Source of the DNA: an uncultured SAR86 cluster bacterium
Lineage (GTDB): Bacteria > Pseudomonadota > Gammaproteobacteria > Magnimaribacterales > D2472
Assembly (NCBI GenBank): GCA_902509965.1
Contig: CABWZP010000005.1
Location: forward strand, 1-51,208
Direction of reading: 5' to 3'
DNA: 51,208 nucleotides
The translations under genes were made by a program, and so were the position numbers. Position 1 is the stretch's first letter. The number at the start of each line of letters is the position of its first letter. Shown here piece after piece: positions 35,326-43,474 of this stretch. The notes beneath the pieces were generated by a model. That model did not search any database, had not been told where the DNA came from, and saw only the letters and a program-made list of their open reading frames with translations.

Positions 35326-35685
35326 AATGATATCAGATTTACATGTAATAACTTTTTTTGCAACTTTGATATTTCAAGTGACACTCAAGTAAATTGTAGT
35401 TATAACAAATCCCCTAATAAATTTTTTGATTACATAACAGGATTACCTTCAGTTTTAAATAATTATCCTGGGTGGCTTGCTAATATTGTTAATGAAACTA
35501 ACTCAGGATTTGTGCTAGCTCCAGAAAATGCAGAAGTCTTTGCTCATACTTTAGGGCAAGCTAGAGAGAACCGTCAGCATTTGCCAATAAAAAGTAAAAA
35601 TGCCAAAAACTTTCCAATGAGAGATTTAATAGAAAAAAATCACTCCTTAGACTTGGTGAAGATCCTTGAAAACACGTACAATTAA
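35326..35685 (+). pseudogene. Remnant of a GT4 glycosyltransferase (C-terminal third)
   Basis: The 401-base stretch between two genes is not empty. One frame is open for 120 codons without a usable start codon. From about 35371 it reads like the donor-domain end of WbuB-type glycosyltransferases: SYNKSPNKFFDYITGLPSV, LNNYPGWLANIVNETNSGF, LAPENAEVFAHTLGQA, and a final helix LDLVKILENTYN before TAA. The catalytic N-terminal half is absent and the upstream part is unrelated sequence. Such GTs often precede the aminotransferase-dehydratase-PglC set in other loci, so this seems to be the broken left edge of an imported module. Confidence 0.75.
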
Positions 35686-35703
35686 ATAAAAAAAACAAAG
35701 CTC

Positions 35704-36882
35704 ATGAATAAATTAGATATTTTAAATAATGATACGATAGCCTTTGCAAAAAAGATCTATGGAAATGATTTTATACCTCTTCACCGTCCAGTATTTGAGG
35801 GGAATGAGCGTCAGTATTTAGTTGATTGTATCGATTCGAATTTTGTCTCTTCGGTCGGTGAAAAGGTAGTTGAGCTCGAGGAAAAAGTAGTAAAATTTAC
35901 AGGATCTAAGTATGCAGTAGCGACTGTTAATGGGACTGCTGCTCTTCATGTAGCAATTGAGCTTGCTGGAGTCAAACCTGGAGATGAGGTGATATCTCAA
36001 GCCCTTACTTTTATTGCAACGTGTAATGCTATTAGTTATGCAGGTGCTAAACCACTTTTCATAGATGTAGATGTTGACACGATGGGACTTAGCCCAACTG
36101 CGTTAAAACGCTTCTTAACAAAAAATGCTGAGAAAAGGACGAGTGGAACGTTCAATAAAACTTCAGGTAAAAAAATATCTGCATGTGTACCTATGCATAC
36201 TTTTGGATTTCCCTGTCGAATAGTTGAAATTGCTGAGATTTGCGCCGATTGGGATATCGCTTTGATAGAGGATGCTGCTGAGAGCCTGGGTAGTTTTGTT
36301 GGCAGTCATCATACAGGTACTTTTGCCTTAATGGCTACACTTAGTTTCAATGGAAATAAGGTGATTACCACAGGTGGTGGAGGAATGATTATTACTGATG
36401 ACTTTGAACTTGCCAAGCGAGCGAAGCATATTACTACGACTTCAAAGGTTCTTCATCCTTACGAGTTTGTTCACGATGAGATAGGATACAACTATCGCAT
36501 GCCCAATCTGAACGCAGCCTTGGGTTGTGCCCAAATGGAGCGTTTAGATGAATTTTTGGCGATAAAAAAACAGTTAGCTGTTCAATGGGATGCCTTTTTT
36601 GATAAGAGAGACGTCAATTTTTTTAAGGCGATTAATGAAAATAAGGCAAATCACTGGCTTAATGCAATAATTTTGGATTCTAAAGAAGATCGTGATGAAT
36701 TCCTGAAGGTAACCAATGATAATAATGTGATGAGTCGTCCAATTTGGACGCTAATGTCAAAACTCCCAATGTTCAAAGATTGTCAAACAGACGGTCTTGA
36801 AAACTCGCTTTGGTTAGAAGATCGAGTAGTAAACATACCCTCAAGTGTTCCTGATGGAGCTATAAAGAAACTGGATATATAA
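35704..36882 (+). CDS. pglE: UDP-4-keto-6-deoxy-GlcNAc C4 aminotransferase (PglE/LegC type)
   Basis: A DegT/DnrJ/EryC1 aminotransferase of 392 residues. FIPLHRPVFEGNERQYL at the start, ATVNGTAALHVAI, QALTFIATCNAISYAGAKP, VPMHTFGFPC, IEDAAESLGS and the PLP lysine Lys219 in LSFNGNKVITTGGGG match the LegC/PglE group. With the dehydratase that follows it would make UDP-4-amino-4,6-dideoxy-GlcNAc. About ten of twelve arginines are CGN, against about one of twelve in the preceding intact glycosyltransferase, marking a change of origin. The start is ATG 35704. Confidence 0.88.
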   Translation: MNKLDILNNDTIAFAKKIYGNDFIPLHRPVFEGNERQYLVDCIDSNFVSSVGEKVVELEEKVVKFTGSKYAVATVNGTAALHVAIELAGVKPGDEVISQALTFIATCNAISYAGAKPLFIDVDVDTMGLSPTALKRFLTKNAEKRTSGTFNKTSGKKISACVPMHTFGFPCRIVEIAEICADWDIALIEDAAESLGSFVGSHHTGTFALMATLSFNGNKVITTGGGGMIITDDFELAKRAKHITTTSKVLHPYEFVHDEIGYNYRMPNLNAALGCAQMERLDEFLAIKKQLAVQWDAFFDKRDVNFFKAINENKANHWLNAIILDSKEDRDEFLKVTNDNNVMSRPIWTLMSKLPMFKDCQTDGLENSLWLEDRVVNIPSSVPDGAIKKLDI

Positions 36883-36890
36883 TAGTTGCT

Positions 36891-38078
36891 ATGGACATAT
36901 TAAAACTAATTGGTCGAACAGCGCCATTGTTTGATGACGATATTTCTAGTGACCAAAAAGAACTAGAGGCCTTAGTTTCAAATAGCCGATTTTTGGTGAT
37001 AGGTGGCGCAGGTTCTATTGGCCAGGCTGTTACGCGTGAGATATTTAAGAGGAATCCTCTTGTGCTTCATGTTGTTGATATAAGTGAAAACAACATGGTA
37101 GAACTTGTAAGAGATATTCGAAGTACTCTCGGTTACATTGACGGTGATTTTCGTACTTTTGCCATCGATTGTGGTAGTAATGAATATAGAGCACTCATGA
37201 ATTCTAGTGAGGGATATGACTATGTCCTTAATCTTTCGGCGCTTAAGCATGTTCGGAGTGAAAAAGATCCTTTTACATTAATGCGTCTTATTGAGGTCAA
37301 TATCCTTAATACCATCAAAACAGTTCAAATGGCCAAAGAGCAGGGCGCTAAGAAGTATTTTTGTGTATCGACTGATAAAGCTGCAAACCCAGTGAATATG
37401 ATGGGTGCCAGCAAGCGAATCATGGAAATGTTTTTAATGCGTGAAAGTGAATCAATAAAAATTTCAACTGCACGTTTCGCCAATGTGGCTTTTTCCGATG
37501 GTTCACTCTTGCATGGATTTAATCAACGCTTCGCTAAGCGACAACCTATTTCAGCACCAAATGATGTTAGACGTTACTTTGTAACACCTCAGGAATCTGG
37601 AGAGCTATGTCTAATGTCATGCCTCCTAGGCAAAAATAGAGATATATTTTTCCCAAAGTTGAGTGAACAGCTTCATTTGACCACTTTTTCCGACATTGCT
37701 GAGCGCTATATAGAGAACCTTGGGTATGAACCTTATCATTGCTCAACCGAGGAGGAAGCAAGAGACCGATCTGATGAATTAATAGCTTCCAAGCATTGGC
37801 CGTGTTACTTCTTCAAATCAGACACCTCAGGTGAAAAAGATTTTGAAGAATTTTTTACAGAGAATGAAGTGTTAGATCTAGATAGGTTTAAGAATCTAGG
37901 AGTGATTAAAAACGAAGCTAACTACAGGTCGAATATATTGGATGATTTTTTAGAAGTGATTCATGGACTCCGCGCTCAAACAGTTTGGGAAAAGGCATCA
38001 ATAGTTGATCTATTTAATAAGATGATCCCTGACTTTGACCACAAAGATACAGGTAAATATTTAGATGGAAGGATGTAA
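36891..38078 (+). CDS. pglF: UDP-GlcNAc 4,6-dehydratase (soluble PglF/LegB type)
   Basis: A 395-residue extended SDR of the polysaccharide-biosynthesis (CapD-like) group without membrane helices. FLVIGGAGSIGQAVTREIF binds NAD, VVDISENNMVELVRDI follows, NLSALKHVRSEKDP marks the sugar site, and VSTDKAANPVNMMGASKRIMEM carries a Met-x3-Lys in place of the usual Tyr-x3-Lys, as in 4,6-dehydratases of the WbpM/PglF group. It lies between the aminotransferase and the PglC-type transferase, a common order in marine gammaproteobacteria. CGN arginine codons are frequent here too. Confidence 0.85.
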   Translation: MDILKLIGRTAPLFDDDISSDQKELEALVSNSRFLVIGGAGSIGQAVTREIFKRNPLVLHVVDISENNMVELVRDIRSTLGYIDGDFRTFAIDCGSNEYRALMNSSEGYDYVLNLSALKHVRSEKDPFTLMRLIEVNILNTIKTVQMAKEQGAKKYFCVSTDKAANPVNMMGASKRIMEMFLMRESESIKISTARFANVAFSDGSLLHGFNQRFAKRQPISAPNDVRRYFVTPQESGELCLMSCLLGKNRDIFFPKLSEQLHLTTFSDIAERYIENLGYEPYHCSTEEEARDRSDELIASKHWPCYFFKSDTSGEKDFEEFFTENEVLDLDRFKNLGVIKNEANYRSNILDDFLEVIHGLRAQTVWEKASIVDLFNKMIPDFDHKDTGKYLDGRM

Positions 38079-38081
38079 CTG

Positions 38082-38750
38082 ATGACTCGAATATTCGACA
38101 TTATTTTTTCTGGGGTTGCTCTCGTCATTCTTTCGCCACTATTAGTGCCGTTATTTGTAATTTTGCGATTGACAGGAGAAGGCGAAGTCTTTTATCGACA
38201 GTTGCGAGTGGGGTTTCGGGGTGAGAGATTTAATATCTATAAATTTGCGACTATGTTGAGGGATAGCCCCAATATTGGCGCTGGAACATTAACGATGATA
38301 AATGATCCGAGGGTGCTGCCAGTGGGAGCCTTCCTGCGAAAGACAAAAATAAATGAGTTACCACAGCTACTAAATATTTTCATTGGTGATATGAGTTTCG
38401 TGGGTCCGAGACCTCTAGTGCCAGAGGGAGAGGAAAACTATACCAAAGATCAAGCCAGAATTATAAGATCTGTTCGCCCTGGTGTAACTGGTATTGGCTC
38501 TCTTATTTTGAGAGATGAAGAGAGTTATTATGCTCATCGCTCGGATGCGCGAGAATTTTACATACATGTAATTTCGCCGTACAAGGCATCTTTAGAAATT
38601 TGGTATGTCAACAATCGATCGACTACTCTAAATATGTTAATTATAATAGCCACTGCCTTTGCGGTGATAGCGCCGTCGTGGGATGTAACGAGGTTATTTA
38701 GTAATTTGCCGCATATGCCGGCAGAAATGATCGATTCACGTTTACAGTAA
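38082..38750 (+). CDS. pglC: Priming phosphoglycosyltransferase (PglC-like)
   Basis: A monotopic bacterial sugar transferase of 222 residues that moves a phosphosugar from UDP to undecaprenyl phosphate. The N-terminal re-entrant hydrophobic helix is at about 3-31, followed by FYRQLRVGFRGERFNIYKF, DPRVLPVGAFLRKTKINEL and SFVGPRPLVPE. The catalytic Asp-Glu pair of the family (usually DELPQ) reads NELPQ here; such variants exist in relatives, but the Asp change should be noted. It has visibly higher G+C than its neighbours. GGAAGG in the preceding gene's end acts as ribosome-binding site. Confidence 0.88.
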   Translation: MTRIFDIIFSGVALVILSPLLVPLFVILRLTGEGEVFYRQLRVGFRGERFNIYKFATMLRDSPNIGAGTLTMINDPRVLPVGAFLRKTKINELPQLLNIFIGDMSFVGPRPLVPEGEENYTKDQARIIRSVRPGVTGIGSLILRDEESYYAHRSDAREFYIHVISPYKASLEIWYVNNRSTTLNMLIIIATAFAVIAPSWDVTRLFSNLPHMPAEMIDSRLQ

Positions 38751-38777
38751 TAAATTAACTAACTAAAAGGAAAAAAA

Positions 38778-39002
38778 ATGGAAGATAGAGTAAGAGCCCA
38801 ATTTGTGGAGTGTTTTGGTATTTCTAAGGAAATTGTTGTAGATGAACTTGAATATGCTTCGATCCCCCAGTGGGATTCGGTTGCTCATATGTCTCTAATC
38901 GTATGTTTAGAAGATGAGTTTGATATCATGATTGAAACAGATGACGTTATAGATATGAGCTCATTTAAAAAAGCTAAAGAAATAGTTAACAAATATTTAT
39001 AG
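38778..39002 (+). CDS. Acyl carrier protein (second of two in window)
   Basis: A 74-residue acidic carrier protein with phosphopantetheine serine Ser34 in WDSVAHMSL. AAAAGGAAAAAAA precedes the ATG. It stands 1 base before an AMP-forming ligase that probably loads it, and is part of the LuxE/LuxC-like module. It differs from the ACP at 7934 in its middle helix, so the two are unlikely to be recent duplicates. Confidence 0.85.
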   Translation: MEDRVRAQFVECFGISKEIVVDELEYASIPQWDSVAHMSLIVCLEDEFDIMIETDDVIDMSSFKKAKEIVNKYL

Positions 39003-39003
39003 A

Positions 39004-40377
39004 ATGTCCACCCAGCTGCCATTTTGGAGTTCTGATTTATTCGAGTCGACTGAAGGTTTTGCGATTGCAACTAAAGATGTAAATCTGACCTACTCTGATT
39101 TGAATCATATGGTAACCGAATATGCAGCTCACCTTGCGGAGTTTGATTTAAAAAACCAGCTAGCCTTTTTGCCCATGAAAATGAATATTTTCAGTGTGGT
39201 TAGATATTTAGCCTGTCTAAGAGAGTCAATTGTACCACTTCTTCTGCCATCAGATATTGATGGGAGCTTAATGCAGAACCTATATGAAGTGTATAAACCA
39301 GCATTATCTTTTGGTTTAGATGATTTGTATGAAATAGAGTTGCACAGCATGCCGGTTTTGGAAGTTGGATTGTCAAAAAATTTAGCGGTGCTACTAAACA
39401 CATCAGGCTCAACTGGAAGTGCAAAACTTGTAAAGCTTTCACACGATAACCTTTACCAAAATACTAAAGCAATCTGTGAATACCTCAAGATTAATTCCCT
39501 AGATAAGGCTCATTGCTCGCTTCCACTCAGTTACTCTTATGGCTTATCAGTTCTCAATACGCATTTACAGGCTGGTGCCTGTGTATACTTATCAGAGCTG
39601 ACTCCATTTTCTGAAAATTATTATGATGAACTTATTGAAGAGAATATAACATCAATCTCAGGTGTTCCTTTCTTCTACCAAATGTTGTTTCGGACTGGGT
39701 TTTTTGAAAAAGATATGCCTTCTCTCAAAGTGATGACACAAGCCGGAGGAAAACTTGGTGATAACCTAGTAAGAAAGTTTAGTGAATATGCAAAACTTCA
39801 CACCATAAATTTCTTTGTAATGTATGGTCAAACTGAAGCCACTGCTAGGATAAGCTATGTACCTCCTGAGATGCTGGACCAGAAAATTGGATCCATTGGA
39901 ATTGCTATACCAGGGGGAAAATTGAGTTTATCTAGTGATGGAGAGCTTGTCTATTCTGGTCCAAACGTAATGATGGGATATGCCAGAAGCAAAGCTGATT
40001 TATTTTTGAAAGAGAGTCAAATAGGTTCATTGTCTACAGGAGATTTAGCTAGGGTTGATGCAGATGGATATTATTATATAACTGGCCGACTAAAGCGTTT
40101 TGTTAAGTTGGCAGGATCCAGATATGGGTTAGATGAAATAGAGATTTTTCTTGAAGATGAATTCGAGATTTCCTGTGTGGCAGCGGGGAAGGACGACAAA
40201 CTGATAATTTTTTTGGAGCAATCTACTCTAGAAAATAATTTAATTATCACAAAACTACAGGACAAGTTTCTTATTAATAGATCTTTTATCAAAGTCCTAT
40301 CGGGTGAGCAATTAGCAAGGAAACCTAACGGCAAAAAGGACTATGCATTTTACAGGGAAAGATATAGTGAAAATTGA
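39004..40377 (+). CDS. AMP-dependent acyl-ACP/CoA ligase
   Basis: An ANL-superfamily adenylating enzyme of 457 residues. The phosphate loop is LLNTSGSTGSAKLVKLSH, the adenine motif FVMYGQTEATARISYVP, the ribose-binding aspartate is in STGDLARVDADGYYYITGR, and the hinge follows. The C-terminal catalytic lysine is probably in ARKPNGKKDY. It is shorter than fatty acyl-CoA ligases (about 550), like the small ligases of polysaccharide and NRPS loci. The ACP just upstream is the likely acceptor. Confidence 0.85.
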   Translation: MSTQLPFWSSDLFESTEGFAIATKDVNLTYSDLNHMVTEYAAHLAEFDLKNQLAFLPMKMNIFSVVRYLACLRESIVPLLLPSDIDGSLMQNLYEVYKPALSFGLDDLYEIELHSMPVLEVGLSKNLAVLLNTSGSTGSAKLVKLSHDNLYQNTKAICEYLKINSLDKAHCSLPLSYSYGLSVLNTHLQAGACVYLSELTPFSENYYDELIEENITSISGVPFFYQMLFRTGFFEKDMPSLKVMTQAGGKLGDNLVRKFSEYAKLHTINFFVMYGQTEATARISYVPPEMLDQKIGSIGIAIPGGKLSLSSDGELVYSGPNVMMGYARSKADLFLKESQIGSLSTGDLARVDADGYYYITGRLKRFVKLAGSRYGLDEIEIFLEDEFEISCVAAGKDDKLIIFLEQSTLENNLIITKLQDKFLINRSFIKVLSGEQLARKPNGKKDYAFYRERYSEN

Positions 40378-41470
40378 TAATTTAATTGAAAAACTGGATG
40401 AAATTGATTTGGTTAACCCTTATTCGATGACCGCCAGTGAAAAAATGCCGTTTCTTCAAGACTTAATGAATAGCTTAACCAGTTTTCATTATAACAACTG
40501 CATAGGTTATCGAAACTTTACCAGTGTGTTTAATGATTCTGTAAATCATCCACTAGACATAGACAGTATCCCGTTCCTTCCTGTAAGAATGTTCAAACAG
40601 CATGATTTATTTAGCTTAGATAAAAGTTTTATTTTTAAGACTTTAAACTCCAGCGGCACGTCTGGCCAGAGTGTTTCAAAAATACACCTTGATGCAACCA
40701 CAGCAAAAAGGCAGTCAAAAATTTTATCCTCGATTACTAAAAACTTTATTGGAGATGCTAGAATTCCAATGATAATCGCTGACAGTAATGAGTTATTTAA
40801 AGATAGAGCTAAACTTAATGCTAGAGCGGCTGGAATTCTTGGTTTTTCAGTATTTGGAAGGAACCATTTTTATTGTTTAGATAAAGATCTAAACTTGTTG
40901 GTAGAGGGTTTAATAGAATTCCTTGATAAACACCGTGACGGCCCTATATTTATTTTTGGATTTACTTTTATTGTTTGGCAATCATTAATACAATATGCAA
41001 TTAAGAACCAAGTTAAATTTGATTTTGGAAATCAAAGTGTTTTGATACATGGGGGTGGATGGAAAAAGCTAGAAGATCAAAAAGTTAGTAATCATGAATT
41101 TAAACAAGCTCTTCATGACCATTTAGGAATAAAACTCGTTCATAATTACTACGGAATGGTTGAGCAGGTTGGATCTATATTTATGGAGTGCGAACACGGC
41201 TATCTGCATTGCCCGAATTATGCTGAGGTGATTATTAGAGATCCTCTCAATTTTGATGTCTTACCATTCAATAGGGAGGGTGTTATTCAGGTTTTAAGCG
41301 CACTCCCAGTAAGTTATCCAGGACATTCACTGCTTACAGAGGATCTTGGAACAGTGCATGGCGAGGATGATTGTGGCTGCGGCCGAAAAGGCAAGTATTT
41401 TACTGTATCTGGAAGAATGCCACTAGCGGAGCTTCGGGGCTGCAGTGATACAAGGGAGGTAAAAATATGA
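40343..41470 (+). CDS. LuxE-like acyl-protein synthetase / acyltransferase
   Basis: A 375-residue LuxE/PaaK-like protein. LNSSGTSGQSVSKIHLD is the phosphate loop, VLIHGGGWKKLEDQ a characteristic LuxE stretch, and NYYGMVEQVGSIFMEC the adenine-binding region. LuxE activates fatty acids and hands them to the LuxC reductase. ATG 40343 overlaps the ligase by 35 bases; GTG 40367, with AGGGAAAG upstream, is an equally good start. The stop overlaps luxC-like by ATGA, so the two are coupled. Confidence 0.82.
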   Translation: MHFTGKDIVKIDNLIEKLDEIDLVNPYSMTASEKMPFLQDLMNSLTSFHYNNCIGYRNFTSVFNDSVNHPLDIDSIPFLPVRMFKQHDLFSLDKSFIFKTLNSSGTSGQSVSKIHLDATTAKRQSKILSSITKNFIGDARIPMIIADSNELFKDRAKLNARAAGILGFSVFGRNHFYCLDKDLNLLVEGLIEFLDKHRDGPIFIFGFTFIVWQSLIQYAIKNQVKFDFGNQSVLIHGGGWKKLEDQKVSNHEFKQALHDHLGIKLVHNYYGMVEQVGSIFMECEHGYLHCPNYAEVIIRDPLNFDVLPFNREGVIQVLSALPVSYPGHSLLTEDLGTVHGEDDCGCGRKGKYFTVSGRMPLAELRGCSDTREVKI

Positions 41471-42696
41471 GCGTTAGTATTTTATTCGCTCATGAAAAGG
41501 TAGCTTCGGTTGAAGACGCAATAGATTATCTTGAAAGTTGCAGTATTTGGAATATCTTCGACAAAAGAGCAGTTTCTTTCATTAATAAATTTTCTTCTTT
41601 ATTGCTTAAATATCCAGCTATTAATCAGTACCCAGATTTAGTTGCCTTGGCTTATTGGTTTAGGCGTGCGAATATTCACAAACTAGAGCAACATTATATT
41701 AACGATAAAGATGTTTTCAGAGTGGGTAGAGGTTTATCGTTGCACATAGCTCCTAGTAATGTAGATACTATTTTTGTTTATTCTTTTTTCTTATCTCTCC
41801 TTGCAGGAAATTCTAGTTTTATTAGAGTGTCCCAAAAGAGTTCTCCTCAACTAGATATTATTATCCAATTGTTTCAAGATCTTTATGATTCAGGTGAGAC
41901 TGAAACTGCAGGTAGGTTTGTGATTTGTACCTACCCACATGAAGACACAACCACTGAAATAGTGTCAAAGCTTTGCGAGCTGAGAATTATATGGGGTGGC
42001 GATAAGACCGTCAGTAATATCACTGCAATACCTCTTAATCCCACAGCTTTAGAAATAAAATTCCCTAATAGAATATCTTTTTCTGCCATAAATTTATCAA
42101 CACTTACTAAGACAACTGACAAAGAACTGATTAGATTATGTGAAAATTTTTATGCTGATATACAGCTATTTGGTCAGCAAGCGTGTTCCTCTCCATTGGC
42201 TTTATATTTTGTCGGCTCCTCGGGCCCCTGTGAGCAATCTGAGAGATTTTGGAATTTCTTCGCAGCAGCTGCAAAAAATCATAAATTATCTGCTTCAGAG
42301 GTAATGGATAGGTATGTCTCATTATCCAGTATGGCGATTTCTGGAATAGTTGATAAAGCAGAAGTGCCATTTAGTCATGATAAAGTCCTCCTACTTAATG
42401 GTAGTCTAACAACACAGATATCTTTCAGAGATGGACATCCAGGAAATGGCTCTATAGTTCAATTTTTTTTGCCACAAATAGCGGATCTTTCAAGCCACAT
42501 AAGGCCCAAAGATCAAACATTATCCATTCACGGATTTTCTTTGGGAGAGGTGGGTGAGCTTTTAGCCTCTCTTACCAATAGAGGTTTAGATAGGGTGGTG
42601 CCTATTGGGCAGGCATTAGAATTTAGTAATATATGGGATGGTTATGATCTAATTGATTCTATGTCTAGAAAGATTGACGTATCAAAAATAAAGTAG
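41467..42696 (+). CDS. LuxC-like acyl-CoA/acyl-protein reductase
   Basis: A 409-residue member of the LuxC (PF05893-type) family, which reduces activated acyl groups to aldehydes with NAD(P)H. The Rossmann region reads GLSLHIAPSNVDTIFVYSF and the acyl-accepting cysteine is Cys240 in LFGQQACSSP. VYSFFLSLLAGNSSFIRVS and LRIIWGGDKTV match LuxC. No luxAB luciferase genes occur in the window, so the aldehyde goes elsewhere, probably into a polysaccharide substituent. A similar ACP/ligase/LuxC-like set exists in the V. cholerae O1 rfb locus (rfbKLMNO). Confidence 0.85.
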   Translation: MSVSILFAHEKVASVEDAIDYLESCSIWNIFDKRAVSFINKFSSLLLKYPAINQYPDLVALAYWFRRANIHKLEQHYINDKDVFRVGRGLSLHIAPSNVDTIFVYSFFLSLLAGNSSFIRVSQKSSPQLDIIIQLFQDLYDSGETETAGRFVICTYPHEDTTTEIVSKLCELRIIWGGDKTVSNITAIPLNPTALEIKFPNRISFSAINLSTLTKTTDKELIRLCENFYADIQLFGQQACSSPLALYFVGSSGPCEQSERFWNFFAAAAKNHKLSASEVMDRYVSLSSMAISGIVDKAEVPFSHDKVLLLNGSLTTQISFRDGHPGNGSIVQFFLPQIADLSSHIRPKDQTLSIHGFSLGEVGELLASLTNRGLDRVVPIGQALEFSNIWDGYDLIDSMSRKIDVSKIK

Positions 42697-42814
42697 GATT
42701 AATTTCTATAATCGAAGAACTTCTTATCTTGATTTAGCCTGGGTTTTTTTAGCAACAATAGCACAATCTATTTTTTACTATAAAATGAGGAAGATAATTG
42801 TTTCGTAAATTTTT

Positions 42815-43471
42815 ATGGGTTTTATTATGAGCGAAAGCAAAGGTAAGAAAAAATTAATTTTAGTGGGCGGGGGCGGCTTTTTTTTAGAGGTAAGTGAGTA
42901 TATATCTGCTTCTAATGATGCATATATTTTTGGATATTTAGCTGCACAGAAAAGTAGTGGTATTCTCGACATAGATTATTTAGGAGATGTTAGTGAAGCT
43001 GAAAATTATACAGATTGTTATTTCTTGATCACAATAGGGAATCCTCAGACAAGAAGCCGAATTTATAATTCTCTTAAAGGCAAATGCAAACTCTATACTT
43101 TTATTGACCCAAGAGCCATAGTTTCTCGAAGTGCTGTGATTGGTGAGGGGGCAGTTATTTGTCCTAATGTCATATTAAATGCTCGATGTACAATTGAGCC
43201 TAATGTAGTAGTTAATGTTAATGCAAGCGTAGGCCATGAATCTTATATAGGAGAATCATCTGTCTTGTCACCATATGCAGCACTCAACGGCTCGTCTAAG
43301 GTCGGGGAAAAGTGTTTTCTAGGTACAAGGGCGACAGTCTTTCCAGGGAAAATATTAGGAGACTCGTGCATTGTTGACACGCATAGTTTTGTTAAGTCTA
43401 ATGTTCCAGAGAAAAGTATTGTCTCATCGAAAACAGAATATCTAGTCTTAAAAAACCGACTAATGAGGTAA
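42815..43471 (+). CDS. pglD: Sugar O/N-acyltransferase (PglD/NeuD type)
   Basis: A 218-residue two-part enzyme: an N-terminal nucleotide-sugar-binding Rossmann-like part (LILVGGGGFFLEVSEYI, FLITIGNPQTRSRIYN) and a C-terminal left-handed beta-helix with the catalytic-type histidine in ASVGHESYIG. PglD acetylates the 4-amino group of the PglE product. Since ACP and LuxE/LuxC genes are interposed, a longer or unusual acyl group is conceivable. ATG 42815 or 42827 can be the start; neither has a strong Shine-Dalgarno. The preceding 118-base spacer holds no gene. Confidence 0.83.
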   Translation: MGFIMSESKGKKKLILVGGGGFFLEVSEYISASNDAYIFGYLAAQKSSGILDIDYLGDVSEAENYTDCYFLITIGNPQTRSRIYNSLKGKCKLYTFIDPRAIVSRSAVIGEGAVICPNVILNARCTIEPNVVVNVNASVGHESYIGESSVLSPYAALNGSSKVGEKCFLGTRATVFPGKILGDSCIVDTHSFVKSNVPEKSIVSSKTEYLVLKNRLMR

Positions 43472-43474
43472 GTT

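Noticed and set aside
29139-38750. General N-glycosylation (pgl) locus
   Set aside because: No PglB oligosaccharyltransferase is seen, and Wzz plus a Wzy-like polymerase point to a polymeric glycan.
41467-42696. Bioluminescence operon
   Set aside because: LuxC- and LuxE-like genes are present, but luxA, luxB, luxD and luxG are not, and the context is glycan synthesis.
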